Source: Thinopyrum elongatum
Taxonomy: Eukaryota; Streptophyta; Magnoliopsida; Poales; Poaceae
Reading direction: 5' to 3'
DNA: 64,000 bases
Assembly: GCA_011799875.1 (NCBI GenBank)
Contig: CM022297.1
Coordinates: forward strand, 540,624,795 to 540,688,794
How positions within the stretch are numbered: the stretch's first letter is position 1; every line of letters starts with the position of its first letter. Under the pieces are notes generated by a model. The model saw nothing but the letters and a program-made list of their open reading frames with translations. It had not been told where the DNA came from and searched no databases. Position numbers and translations under genes: made by a program. Positions 1 to 11,400 of this stretch are shown piece by piece.

Positions 1-211
1 GTCCGTTCCTTATGGTCTGTGAACGATATTTCAGTCACTTCACTTTTCGGAGGAAAGTTGCAAGTGTCAGATGATTCAAAATCAAATGACTTCAAAAATC
101 CATCATAATGGATTTTATCCATGCGGGTTTCTCCAATGTGACCAAATGCAGTGCCACACTTGTGTGGTATTCTTTTAGTCTTTATGATATTTAGCGTCAG
201 TGTTATGGATG

Positions 212-748
212 TATCATATTACCATCAATATTCATAACATACGTCCCATCGAGGATGGAAGCATGGCCCTTCATGTTATTCATAATACTGAACAACAATT
301 GTTCCTTTTATGAACAACCTTTTTGCAACAACATTGTGCAAGGGGCTAGAGTGTAAAACTCTAAAATGAATTATGAATGTAAATCCAGAGGTAATATATT
401 ATTATCAATATTCATAACATACATCTCATTCATAATGAAAGTATGGCCCTTATGTTATTCATAACACCGAACATAAAAAGTTCTCTTATGAACAACCTTC
501 TTGCAAGATACCTTATGCAAAGGGCTAGAGTGTGAAACTCTAAAATGAATTATGAAAGTAAATCCAGAGGTAATATATTATTATCAATATTCATAACATA
601 CATCTCATTCATAATGAAAGTATGGCCCTTATGTTATTCATAACACCGAACATAAAAAGTTCTCTTATGAACAACCTTCTTGCAAGATACCTTATGCAAA
701 GGGCTAGAGTGTGAAACTCTAAAATGAATTATGAAAGTAAATACATAG
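212..748. repeat. 179-bp tandem repeats in the Copia leader
   Basis: Two nearly identical 179-bp units start at 391 and 570, preceded by a more diverged unit from about 212. The shared landmark is GTAATATATTATTATCAATA followed by ATTCATAACATACATCTC. The array lies in the untranslated leader and has no open frame. Confidence 0.8.
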
Positions 749-2986
749 GTAATACACCGATGGAAGGTATAGTAACATTTACTATGTCCCATGTGTGTAT
801 CTCAACCTCATTCCTGGCTAGTCTTTCAGGCCATAGTAGTTCTTACATCGAGTTGCAACAGAATGCAATCGAGCGGGTATCTCTATGATTAACTCACAAT
901 ACCCAAGAATCAGTGATTAACAAATTAATCATAATTCCCAAGAACTATATCTTTGACTAGCCTTCTATACATCAAAAACTTGTATGACATTCATACATGA
1001 GCTGGATATTCCAGTCTTCTTTCTTTCTGCCATTATACTTCTAACAGTTTAACTTTTAGTATTTCTCCTACTCTCAGAAGAAGCACCCAACTTAAGAGTG
1101 GCGTTAGCCCCGGACTTCCTAGGCGTGAAAGTTTCACTAACACCCTTCGGACACTTCCTTTCTCTTTAAGTTGTTTTTTTATTCACCTTTCATCATATGA
1201 CAGGCGTTCTTCTGGATCCCTCTCTTATCAGTCTAATGCATAGTAAACTCTTTTACTAATAGTTTGCAAACAAACATTACTTTGGATATCTCATATCTTT
1301 TAGCCTTTGTCTGTCTCTGAAAATGATTTTTAGATTCCATGAATATCACATAACTATCCAAACTTTCGAAGTTCGGGTCTCATGGAAACAAACATATTGC
1401 ACTTGACTGAAACGGAATTCTAGCTTTTGGATCGAAGGACGAGAGTCACATGATCCATAGCATAAGCGAGAGAATACCAAAGTATGCGATAGGACAAAAT
1501 CCTTCTTGGCACTCTTGAGGATAATCCTCACATTACGTTACCAACCGTAAAGTTTTAACCAGATATTTAACAGCTATTCAATTTTAATAGGGAAGGTGGA
1601 AACGCGAGCCATTATTCTACAACTATTATGCAAATCACACTTAGACAGTGTTCAAAATTAATTGCACTGAGAATTAAACAAGATAATTCTACAGTGCGCT
1701 CCCACTCAAATCAATATCTCTCATAATTGATTGTGAGTGATTCAAGACCCGTGTTTTGATTATTCGTCATTGATGTTAGTCAACACTGATGGCGAAAATC
1801 TCAACCGGTAGGCCAACCTGCCAATCACATCTCTATGCGACTCTTGTTCATCTTTCGATGGGCGTGTTCCGAGCTCATGACTGTCATGCCTGAACGTCAA
1901 AGATAACCAAGTGATCTCGCTGCGAGGTCTAAACTCACCCGCCTCACACATCCCTAATCGTTCGTACCCATGTTAGTCATGGCGCACCCCGAAAAGTTAG
2001 GTGCCGTGACGGTGCTACACTTGGGAGAACACTATCAACTATGATATTTTTGTGAGAGATCACCCTAATAAAAAGCGACTACCGCGCAATCAATAAGGGT
2101 GCATCTTAAGGGATAAACATCTCAGGCAATTCATAATAGCATGATATGGTATAGCCCTTTCTGACGGAGAATTCTTGTATTTCTTCGTCTTCGGCATTCG
2201 CGTCGGTGTTCACCTTCGCGAAGATTGCCACCACCTTGTCGATGCACCAGATAATATTGCTATCTCTATAGCTAATAAAATAAGTGCATTACATAAGGTT
2301 GACACGCAGGTCATTAAAGTGCAATCATATGGCTCCAGCCATCATGCCGAATCATGACACGCAGGTCATGTTAATTAATTTACATCATATAGTCATCTCA
2401 TACATAATCAAATTATTATGAGCACTGCTATACCACATCACATGCACATGCAAACCCTCCTGCAAAACCAAGTTAGACGTCTCTAATCGGTTCAACCAAA
2501 AACTTGTTTTACGTGGCTTCTAAGGTTTCGAAACAAACCGAAGCTACCAACGTCCATCATCAAGTATGATAATTCAAGTCGCTAGATTAACTTTCCAGGG
2601 TGTATGAAAACCGAGATAATAAAATCTCGAGCCCCATACTAAACTTCGTCATACGCATGACCCCCGTGCAGATCATATCTGCATTGCCCTTTCGTCTGCG
2701 AAATTTCATCTTTCCTTTTAACTACAGTGGAATTCAATGAACTGTTAGCACTTTGTTGATCAATCAGGATCGCGGATTGCCAGAACATTGAAACTCCACC
2801 ATGCTGTTATCAAGATCAGAAATATGCAAATTCCAGGGAAGCAACAAGAACATCGGGTAACAGATTTCATGTGCTACCCGCACAAATAATTTTCAGTAAT
2901 AGAACTCATCTACTACCTAATTATATTGTGCAACACCCATACATCACTATGTATTCTAGATCGCAACCTGCATCTACGCATAGCAC

Positions 2987-3000
2987 GGCTCATGATGCCA
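2987..3000 (-). other. Primer binding site of the Copia element
   Basis: On the minus strand the bases read TGGCATCATGAGCC, one base after the LTR end. This resembles the initiator-tRNA-Met complement (TGGTATCAGAGC) used by Angela/BARE-type Copia elements and is identical to the site at 62451-62464. Confidence 0.8.
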
Positions 3001-3204
3001 CTGTAGGGTAACGCAGCAGAAAACAAAAATTTTCCGACCTACGCACCAGCCCAGGACCACTATGGAGACTGTATACAAGGTTTGATCATTTTCGTTACCG
3101 ACTCGTAGCGCAGCGGAAGTAGAGTCGATGACGATCGGCGGTGCAGATCCCCGCAGCTAGGATTTACAACCTCCCAACCGCGAGGATGTATACCCTCGTC
3201 TTCT

Positions 3205-3385
3205 CTTTGGACAGCCCTCCGGGAGGCGGTCGAACAGTCCCCCGGATGGTGTCGCGGACAGCCCTTCGGGAGGACCTTCGAAACTCGAACGGTCACTTGG
3301 ACAGCCCTTCGGGAGGACTCACAGAACTAGGACCGTCACTTGGATAGCCCTTCGGGAGGCACTCACGAACAGCCCCTCAGGCACT
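3205..3385. repeat. Irregular repeats of a GGACAGCCCTTCGGGAGG motif
   Basis: Within the LTR, the motif GGACAGCCCTTCGGGAGG or a close variant recurs about every 40-55 bp, five or six times (near 3210, 3257, 3299, 3340 and 3369). On the minus strand this is in the R-U5 part of the LTR, downstream of the TATA box. Confidence 0.7.
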
Positions 3386-3593
3386 AAGATCGAAACTACG
3401 ACCTCTCTACAGAGTTGCACACATACGGTGTCATCTATCCGGCAGGGCTTCGCCGTCCAGAACTAGTTCCCACCGGAACCCAGACAGCCTTTCGGCTCTA
3501 CGAAACTCTTTTCGTGGGAGGGAGAGAGAAGCCAGATCATTGCAATGGCACTTGTATGTGAGAAGGGATGAAGGATTGAGCAGCCCCCTCTCC

Positions 3594-3606
3594 TCCTTAT
3601 ATAGGA
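3594..3606 (-). promoter_or_regulatory. LTR TATA box
   Basis: On the minus strand the sequence is CCTATATAAGGAGG, a typical LTR promoter core, about 600 bp before the LTR end. A 14-bp perfect stem with a 5-nt loop lies just upstream at 3694-3726. Confidence 0.6.
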
Positions 3607-5201
3607 AAACCAAGGGGTAGGATGGGCATTCAAGAAATACCAAAATACCCATGAAGGAAACTCTTTCCAAGGGCATAAGAGAGAAACCAAAGGACATGTG
3701 GAGCTCCAAGGAGGAGCTCCACATGTGGCCGGCCACCCCCTAGGGGTCCCCCCCCAAGGGGGCTCTCATCCATCCACATCACCTTCTAGAAGCCTTTAGC
3801 AAAAATCCCTAAAAGGTGGCTTTCCAAAAAATTCCAAAAAGCACTTTCACTATTCACGACGACATTTTTCAGCGTCCGTTCGAACTGAAAATATTTATGT
3901 GGGCTTAGAACATTTCCAGTACCCACTAAAATAATTTTCAACGCGTTTTGGAACAATTCTAGTTTAGTGATTTCATCTGCGAAAAGCATCTGAAGCGGTT
4001 CCGGCAGCCCCGGAACATTTCCGGTTTTTTCTTCCAGAAAATTCCCAGAAGTTTCCAGAATGATTCTGGCATCCTCCAAGAATTATCAGGCATGTGCCAA
4101 AACCATTTTGACTTAATGGTATCCCCTGAAACAACTTTTCAGTTTCACCGGAACTCATCCGGTGACCTCTCTCTGCGGAACTTTTCCGCTGTCCGAAACT
4201 TTTTCGGTGATTTTCTCTCAGACTCCCTGTCTAGTATTCAGCAGATAGATGACCCTTAAGCGTGTGACCCTATAGGTTCGGTGAAGTATAGACATGACAC
4301 GGAACCCCTTCCGATCAATGATCAACATCGGAGCCGTGGACACCCATATTGACCCCTATACCCACACGAATGAATATTCGAGTGAACCTCCAGTTGCCGT
4401 GTGCTATTCCTGTTGCTTCGCGATATGTTACAAATACCCGAGGCGAGACATGTTGGCATTCCCGTGGATCAACAACTTGTCCACTATGCTAGTTACCTCG
4501 TTACCGGTATTGTTCTCTTTTCTCGTTACCGTGTTCCGGCATCCCCGTGATCAAATCACAAAGTGTCTAGCCAGACGATGATGGATACCTTAACACCGAG
4601 AGGGCCCAGAGATATCTCTCCATCGTCGGAGGAGCAAATCCCAATCTTGAGCTATCAAGTTACTTAACATACTTTCCCATGAACCCGTAAGCCGCCGTAA
4701 TAGCCATCCAGTTACGGATGACATTTAACAAACCCCAAAGTTCATGAATCAAGCATGAAGAAACTCGATACTCTCATGGTCTGAGGAATCATGCAAACGT
4801 TAACCATCTCTGTGTTATCAACCATTAACTTGTGACGAATGAATCTCATAGCATAACATCAATCGGGTCGATTCAACACAAATGTTCTTCTAACATTGTG
4901 CCCTCAAAGCTGCTGGCATAGACATGCCCATGATTGGGAAAACATAATCATCATGCAACACTTGAGCTAGTCTTAGAGGCATGACTAGGAATACTTTTTA
5001 CCGTTTATTATTCCACACGTGCACATGGGTTTTCCCCAGAGCCTTTATGGATATACGGGCTCGGGAACCACAGCAGTTATAGCATGGAACATAAACATAA
5101 TTATGAGCAAGGAGATAAATAATAACATTTATTATTGCCTCTAGGGTATATCTCCTACAAAATGATGGTAATAAAATAAAATTGTGAATATTATTGCTTA
5201 C

Positions 5202-8200
5202 GCACTTCATATTGTTTTTCAGAGTAGCCCCGCTTAGAGGTCGTTGCGTTGTAGATGTACTCGCAAACGTAGTATCCACAAAAATTATTTCCGCCTTCCT
5301 GCCACAACCACTTTACGAGAAATAGAGGTCAATCAAACTGATAATCAAGCATTATAAATGGTATTGATGAAACTAGCTAGAATCAATGGGAGATGCGCGG
5401 AACTAGCTAGTAGTACTTACTTTCGGGTGTGTAAATCGCAGATCCCCCGGCAGTCCCGAAACTTCTGCGGTGAACACTTTCCAAACCCTGCGAGACAAAG
5501 AAAATAATTACTTGATATCAGGAAATGAACAAAGTTGCCGATATGGTGCGATAATGATCGATTGAACTTACTTCTGGAGCATTTCAGTCATGGCCGCATA
5601 CTCCTTGGGATCTTTTCGTCTTGAGTCTAAGACGGTTACTAGTCCCTGCTCAAGCTTAATCTCTAGGAGAATAAAGTGGAAGCTGCGCACGCATGCATAA
5701 CTCATCAATTACATTACTATAACCTCGAGTAATAATGGAAACCGAATATGCAGAAGACAGTAACACTCACTTGAAGTTGTAAGGAAAGAGTATTTTATCT
5801 TTGTTTTGATTTTTAAGCAACGATTGTAGCAAGTTGGCCTCGGTTTCTTTCGGATTATATGTAACCGTCCATTCATCTATGAGATTTGTGTTAATGAACC
5901 CAATATCATAGATTTGTGCATTTCTGCATTCGATGATCTTCAATCTGCATAATATAGTGAGGATAATTATATATACATGCAATGAAAGAGCTGAGCTATA
6001 TATAGAGACTTAATTACAGAAGTATAGTACTTACAGACAGTAGCACGTGATGATTATTTTATCGAGGTCCTTTTGATTGAAAAACTGGAAGAACTCCTCA
6101 AATGGAACAGACAACAGATCAATTCCAACGAGGTCGTGCTCCTCTTTAACTCTCAGTGTCAAAATATCCTTCCCAGACTTGCAGGTGTCCATGTACCACT
6201 TATGGAATCTTCGCATCATCGTTGTTAGAGGAGGATCACCAGGTCTGACGAGAGGCTTCCCGTACTGGTATTTGTGTTCGTCCACCTCCATTGTATCAAA
6301 ATGTGCATCGTCGGGCAGGTAATCACCAGGATTGGTACCGGGCAGCATCCCCGGCAGATTTGCGACGATATCGCTAGACACCTTGAGCGGGGGGCACGAT
6401 TGGTTTGCCTGTTCGCCGAGCTTGGGAATTTTGTTCCCACTTCTTCGTTCTTGTAACCTTTTGTCAGTTGAAGTAGTTCCCGACTGGCGCGCTCCTTCCA
6501 CTGCCTTTTTAAGAGCGCGGACATGGTTGTCATCCGGCGGAGGCGGTGGTGGTCGCTTCAGGTTCTTCACAGTGCGCTTCAATTTCACCGGATCCATCTT
6601 CTCCTCCGGAGGTGGATTTTCCTTTGCAAAAAAGTCCCTCACTTGGGCTTTACAGATCTCCGCGTTTTCCTCGTCGGTCATCTCGTATGGTAACTTCTCT
6701 AGAGGCGTGAGAGTCGGACCGAATCTGTATTGCCTCCCGCCTCTGGCTGTACTGCTAGACGCCGGAGCAGTCAGAGTGGCTGCGGCTGTCTTCCTTTGTT
6801 GCTTACGAGGCGGAGAAGGAGGCGGAGTGCTACGATGCGCCGGAGCAGCCGGAGCGGCGGCGGCTGTCTTCCGCTGTTGCTGACGAGGCGGAGAAGGAGG
6901 CAGGCTGCTCGGACGCGTCGGCGCAGGCGGAGAAGGAGGCGGAGTGCCCTGATCACTCGCCAGAGGAGGAGGCAGAGGAGGAGGCGGAGTGCCCTGACTC
7001 GCCGGAGGAGGAGGCGGAGGAGGAGGCGGAGTGCCCTGACTCGCCGGAGGAGGAGGCGGAGGCGTCCAGTTCAGAAGGTTGATGAGCTCCTTCCGCCATA
7101 GACATGGAGTCTTCAGAGCAAGATCCAGCTGAGTCTCCCCTTCACCGGTAGGGTGGTCAAGCTGGAGCTCCTCAAATCCCTCCGTTATTTCATCGATCAT
7201 CACAACAGCATAGCCTTGTGGAATCGGAAGGCAGTGAAAAGTTGCGCCGGGTCCAGAAGGTGCAACAGAGCCGACAGCCGCCTTGACTTTGAGGTGCTGC
7301 CATTGCGCCATAAGGTTGCAATCTTGAGCCTCCGTGATAGCATCCACCGGGTAGCTGGGAGCCGTGAAGTCAGGCTGCTGAAGGACCTCGGTGGAAGCCA
7401 CGCTGCTTCTCCGCTGAGATGGAGGGGTAGCTTCTGGGGTAGCTCCGGCAGGTCGCTGGCTCTGAACTAGTAGTGCTTGTTCCTCTAGCGCTCGTACCCT
7501 TGCATTCAGCGACTGCAGTTCCGTCTGCTCCACTTTCCTCCTCCTCTCCCGGGTTTTGTAACCGCCTGCGCTGGGAAACCCAACCCTCCACGCAACGGAG
7601 CCTGCCGTGCCTCGTGTTCGTCCTGGGTGCTCAGGATTCCCGAGGGCCTGTGTGAGCTCGTCGTTCTCTCTGTCGGGAACGAACGTCCCTTCCTGCGCTG
7701 CGGCGATATACTTCTGAAGCTTCTTGACGGGTATTTGAAGTTGCTCCTTCGTCCAACGGCACTTCCTTGTTTCAGGGTCCAAGGTTCCCCCAACCCCGAA
7801 GAACCAAGTCCTTGAACGGTCTGGCCAGTTCAATGTCTCTGGTTCGACCCCTTTATCAAGCAGGTCCTTCTCAGCCTTGTCCCACAACGGCCGGGCTTTG
7901 AGGTAGCCACCTGACCCCATGCGATGGTGATACTTCTTCTTTGCAGCATTTTTCTTTTTTGTCGCTGACATCTTCTTACTCTTCTCCGATGTCTTGTGGG
8001 CCACAAATGCGGGCCAGTGATCTCTTATCTTCTCAAATCGGCCGGTGAATTCTGGAGTCTTCCCTTTGTCGACAAACGTTGATTTCAACTCATTCTTCCA
8101 CCTCCTGAATAGATCTGCCATCTTCTTAAGAGCATGAGCCTTGACCAATGGCTCTATAACTGGCTTATCCGGATCCTCCTCTGGCGGTAGGGTGAAATTT

Positions 8201-8775
8201 GCCTTCAGCGCGGTCCAAAGATCATCTTTCTGTCTATCGTTGACAAAAGACACTTGATGGTCTTCGCTCTTAGGCTTATTCCATTGGTGGATGCTGATCG
8301 GGATCATGTCCCTAACAAGAACCCCGCACTGAGCAGAAAATGCTTCCTTGGTCCAGCTGGGTTCAATCGGTTGGCCATCGCCCTTGATTGCTGTGATCGT
8401 GAACCTTTCATCCTAGCGCAACCTTTTCTTCGGGCCTTGTCTCGTTACCGAAGTTTGGCTCGATCCGGAGGGCTAGAAAAGAAGAAAGAAGAGAGTTAAT
8501 ATGTGTACATACCAAAACAATTAATGCATCAATTAGCTAGTCAGCACAGGCTTAATTAATATATATACCTCGCCGGACTTTGCAACAGCTCCTTCCTCCG
8601 TTTGCTCATCGGAGCCATCATAATCATGTCCTTCCATCTCCATTGTTCGATCACCGGAGCCTGCTTCACCCTCTCCTTCCAGACCATCGGTGTCGTTGAG
8701 ATACGACAAGATATCACCTCCGCCGAGGATTATGTCCCCCAACAACTGTTCTGCTTCGATGTCTCGGTGCTCCAT
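5202..8775 (-). pseudogene. CACTA second gene: Transposase_24-like protein with Ulp1/C48 protease domain
   Basis: Six exons can be assembled on the minus strand: 8775-8569, 8472-6035, 5944-5771, 5682-5572, 5487-5421, 5310-5202. All join in frame at GT/AG borders. The large exon encodes a basic N-terminal part (MIPISIHQW near 8307), a short coiled coil (QSLNARVRALEEQ) and long proline stretches with ASQGT spacers (about 6900-7070). The last exons form an Ulp1-like cysteine protease fold: HFILLEI (His), VLDSRR (Asp), QEGGNNFCGYYVCEYI (oxyanion Gln and catalytic Cys). Such two-part proteins are usual in grass CACTA elements; their role in transposition is unproven. One in-frame TAG at 8413-8415 breaks the frame, and the 3' end beyond 5202 was lost to the Copia insertion. 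The start at 8775 is tentative. Confidence 0.8.
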
Positions 8776-8944
8776 AGTTTCTGCAAATATTACAACATGG
8801 CAATTAATATACAAACATGACAGATGGATATATTAGTGCAAACGTAGACCTAGCTAGCTCGACGCTTCTACGGTTTGGGGTGGCCTCGACAACTCTTCTA
8901 CGAACCGCCTCTCTCATGAATGTCCGACGTCCGGACCGACAAGG

Positions 8945-9438
8945 GATTTAACAAAATGACGCCATTCTGGATGTGCAGAAAATGGTCCATATTTTTCCTG
9001 ATCTCATCTACCCTTCTATATGTCACGTTGTCTAGTGTCAAAGAATTCAAGAAAACCATGACTTCATCATTAGCCGGAAATGACAGGCGTATAATGGTAC
9101 GAAGCTCTTCAAAGTTGTTTTGGAACGGAGTTCCCGATAGAATAATTCGCTTTTTGGTACAAAGTTCAGCAAGAGCCTTCCGAATATTGCTATTTGGAAG
9201 GCCTTTGCTGAAATTCGTATCAAAAGGAGAATTTTTCTATCAGGAACTCCGTTCCAAAACAACTTTGAAGAGTTTCGTAGCATCATACGCCTGTTACTTC
9301 CGACTAATGATGAAGCCATGGATTTCTTCAATACTTTGACAGACAACGTGACATATAGAAGAATATATATATAGATGAGATCAGAAAAAAAATTGGATCA
9401 ACTTGTGCACATCCATAATGGGGGCATTCTTGATAAAT
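8945..9438. repeat. Long inverted repeat derived from an SNF2-type helicase gene fragment
   Basis: The left arm (8945-9181) and right arm (9196-9438) are reverse complements at roughly 80-85 % by eye, with a 14-nt loop (9182-9195). One internal 30-bp block is perfect. Each arm, read outward from the loop (right arm on plus, left arm on minus), encodes the same peptide: KAFAEI or KALAEL, then LSGTPFQNNFEEF/L, then DNVTYRR, then DEIRK. SGTPFQNN is the SNF2 helicase motif III region; the F-Q-N-N form is typical of the DRD1/CLASSY-like subgroup, though the fragment is too short to be sure. The arms are therefore a captured host exon duplicated head to head. Transcription across it from either side would give a hairpin RNA. 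Copy 2 lacks this region. Confidence 0.8.
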
Positions 9439-10192
9439 CTATATATGTCAAAATTCAAACTTTGACAGATGATCAAACTTTGATATATGTCCACCGCGAT
9501 ATAAATAAATACATAGACTTGTTCGGGCGAGAGGGGGTTGATCGACGTCCCCCTCATGTCGAAGTTACCAGAGTTATCTTCTAGTGGGTTTGGGTGGCCT
9601 CGAGAGTTTGTCGAGTAGGGGCGGGAGGGGGTAGGAGATCGACAACGCTTTTTTATATATGTCCACCGCGATATAATTAATACATGACTGTTCGGGCGAG
9701 AGGGGGTTGATCGACGTCCCCCCTCATGTCGAAGTGAATGAACAACTCTGAATTTTTTACATGTACTCCCGAGGGGAATTGAAGTTATCGGGGTTATGTT
9801 TATATAACAAATGGACAATCATCTCATTTCATCTCATTTGAAAAAACATAGCACATCTAAAAAAAATACATACATACATGGGAAAAAATTGCTATGAACA
9901 AAAAAAACATCATATATGAACATTTTCTATATCCATCCATACATACATACATTGAAAAAAATGCTATGAACAAACACATCAGTAGTATTATTTTTATAAT
10001 GATTTGGCCTCAAAAAATTCTTTTATTAGTATTTTCAAACTCTAATGAAGACCCTTTGCACTAGAACTATTTCAAATAATTCTTTCAAATGCCACAAATT
10101 TTTTGAGAATCCTCTGATGCCTATAGATCATTTTATGCAAAAACCCACTTGTCATTTGAAACTTTTGAGCAGTGGCAGAGCAAGGCCGAGCT
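9439..10192. other. CACTA copy 1 interior without a gene
   Basis: This stretch holds two partial copies of one segment (about 9485-9540 and 9657-9735, each with TCCACCGCGATATA and CGGGCGAGAGGGGGTTGATC), then AT-rich DNA with ATACATACATACAT runs. The first segment is where similarity to CACTA copy 2 begins (43862 onward). No credible coding region. Confidence 0.6.
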
Positions 10193-10470
10193 CAGGGGAG
10201 CACGGCGCGAAGTTATCGGGGAGGGGTATATCGACCCCCCCCCCCCCCCTCATGTCGAAGTTATCAGGGAGGTGGTATATCGACCCCCCCCCTCATGTCG
10301 AAGTTATCGGGGAGGGGGTATATCGACCCCCCCCCTCATGTCGAAGTTATCGGGGAGGGGGTATACGACCCCCCCCCCCCCCCTCATTCGAAGTTATCGG
10401 GGAGGGGTATATCGACCTCCCCCTCATGTCAAAGTTATCGGGGAGGGGGTATATCGACCCCCACCCCCTC
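10193..10470. repeat. Tandem repeats of about 43 bp with G-run and C-run
   Basis: About seven units of GAAGTTATCGGGGAGGGGGT followed by ATATCGACCCCCCCC and CTCATGTC. Each unit can fold on itself by pairing the G-run with the C-run. The same repeat is amplified to more than 600 bp in copy 2 (44117-44730). Long ORFs here are translations of the repeat, not genes. Confidence 0.85.
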
Positions 10471-10699
10471 ATCTGCATATATAGCTACCACATACATATA
10501 TACATTGAAAAAAATTACATATTATATATATGAACAAAAAATACATCATATATATACATATTACATCGACCCCCACCCCCCTCATATGAATCAAAAACAT
10601 GCTCTGAACAAAAAAATTAATACATTATGAACATCTACATAAATATAGGCACATACATAAATATATACATTATATATATATATGAACAAAAAATTAATC

Positions 10700-11040
10700 T
10701 AATAAAAAATGAAAAAAAAACAGAGACGGGGCGGCGCGGCGGCTCACAGCGGGGGCGGCTGGCGACGGCGACGACGACGACGGCGACGGCGGGGGCGGGC
10801 CGGGGCAGGGGCTTGGGCGCGGGGCAGGGGCCGGCGCGGCGACGGCGTGGTCGGGGGTAGGGGCGCTGGGCGACGACGACGAGGTGAGGGGAGCGGGCGG
10901 CGACGGCGTCGAGGGCTCGGGGCAGGGGCGGCGCAGCGACGACGTCGGAGGCAGGGGCGACGACGGCGACGGCGACGAGGAGTAGCGCTGGGGCGTCGGG
11001 CACGAACTGGCGATGGAAATCTGAAAATTTCCTAAGTGCT
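10700..11040 (-). other. GC-rich putative 5' exon of the second CACTA transcript
   Basis: A GC-rich, CGG-repeat-like segment lies directly downstream (minus strand) of the TATA box at 11043-11050. It is present in copy 2 at 45060-45300. All three frames are open in places because of composition, so a coding role cannot be inferred; it is best read as a 5' untranslated or short leader exon. Confidence 0.4.
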
Positions 11041-11042
11041 GG

Positions 11043-11340
11043 CTTATATAGCAAAGGCTTTGGTCCCGGTTCGTGGCACCAACCGGGACCAATGCCCCCC
11101 TTTAGTCCCGGTTGGTGCCACCAACAGGGACCAAAGGTCTTTTTTCAGCAGCCCAAAGGGCGGGAAGCAGGGACCTTTGGTCCCGGTTGGTGGAACCAAC
11201 CGGGACTAAAGGGTGCATTGGTCTCCCGGTTGGTTCCATGAACCGGTACCAATGCACCCCTTTAGTCCCGGTTGGTGCCACCAACCGGGTCAAAAAGCCT
11301 TGTGCTGCCCGCGTCGCGGCCAAAAGTTTAGTCCCACCTC
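11043..11340. promoter_or_regulatory. Internal promoter block built from CACTA subterminal repeats
   Basis: At least seven copies of GGTCCCGGTTGGTGCCACC in both orientations, identical in kind to the terminal block at 16870-17150. It is flanked by TATATAAG on the minus strand (11043-11050) and by TTTATAAG on the plus strand near 11366, next to a 15-bp stem (11351-11400, GAGCTCGAGAGTGG). The arrangement suggests a repeat-based, possibly two-way promoter between the two CACTA genes. Copy 2 has it at 45330-45600. Confidence 0.55.
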
Positions 11341-11400
11341 GCTAGTTGAGAGAGCTCGAGAGTGGTTTATAAGCGCTGCTGCGCCCACTCTCTCGAGCTC

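Larger units (their letters stand above)
1..5159 (-). mobile_element. Copia LTR retrotransposon, partial (5' LTR and leader)
   Basis: Read on the minus strand, this is the 5' end of an LTR retrotransposon whose gag-pol would lie left of the window. The 5' LTR is 3002-5159 (starts TGTAGGAGATATACCC, ends CGTTACCCTACA). It is followed by a primer binding site at 2987-3000 and about 3 kb of untranslated leader. The PBS matches that of the Angela/WIS/BARE-type element at 62451. I see no coding ORF in the leader; short ORFs there are chance. The element sits inside CACTA copy 1 and removed the end of its second gene. The other LTR and target duplication are outside the window. Family name not certain; the Angela/BARE clade of Copia is the best guess. 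Confidence 0.85.
3002..5159 (-). repeat. 5' LTR of the minus-strand Copia element
   Basis: The 2158-bp LTR has TG...CA termini on the minus strand and a PBS immediately beyond its 3' end (1-nt spacer). A TATA box in the correct orientation lies at about 3598-3603. Its first 250 bp (5159 leftward) resemble the LTR fragment split across 53018-53105 and 60457-60570, so the window holds two members of this LTR family. Confidence 0.85.

Noticed and set aside
6332..7101. Plus-strand ORFs rich in Arg and Gly opposite the CACTA second gene
   Set aside because: They are complements of the proline-rich repeats on the minus strand; composition alone keeps them open.
10193..10470. CRISPR-like spacing of repeats
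   Set aside because: Plant nuclear DNA; the units are contiguous tandem repeats without unique spacers and there are no cas genes.
10045..10630. Plus-strand ORFs of 110-160 codons with repeated YRPPP
   Set aside because: All three frames are open because the 43-bp repeats lack stops; this is a translated repeat, not a gene.
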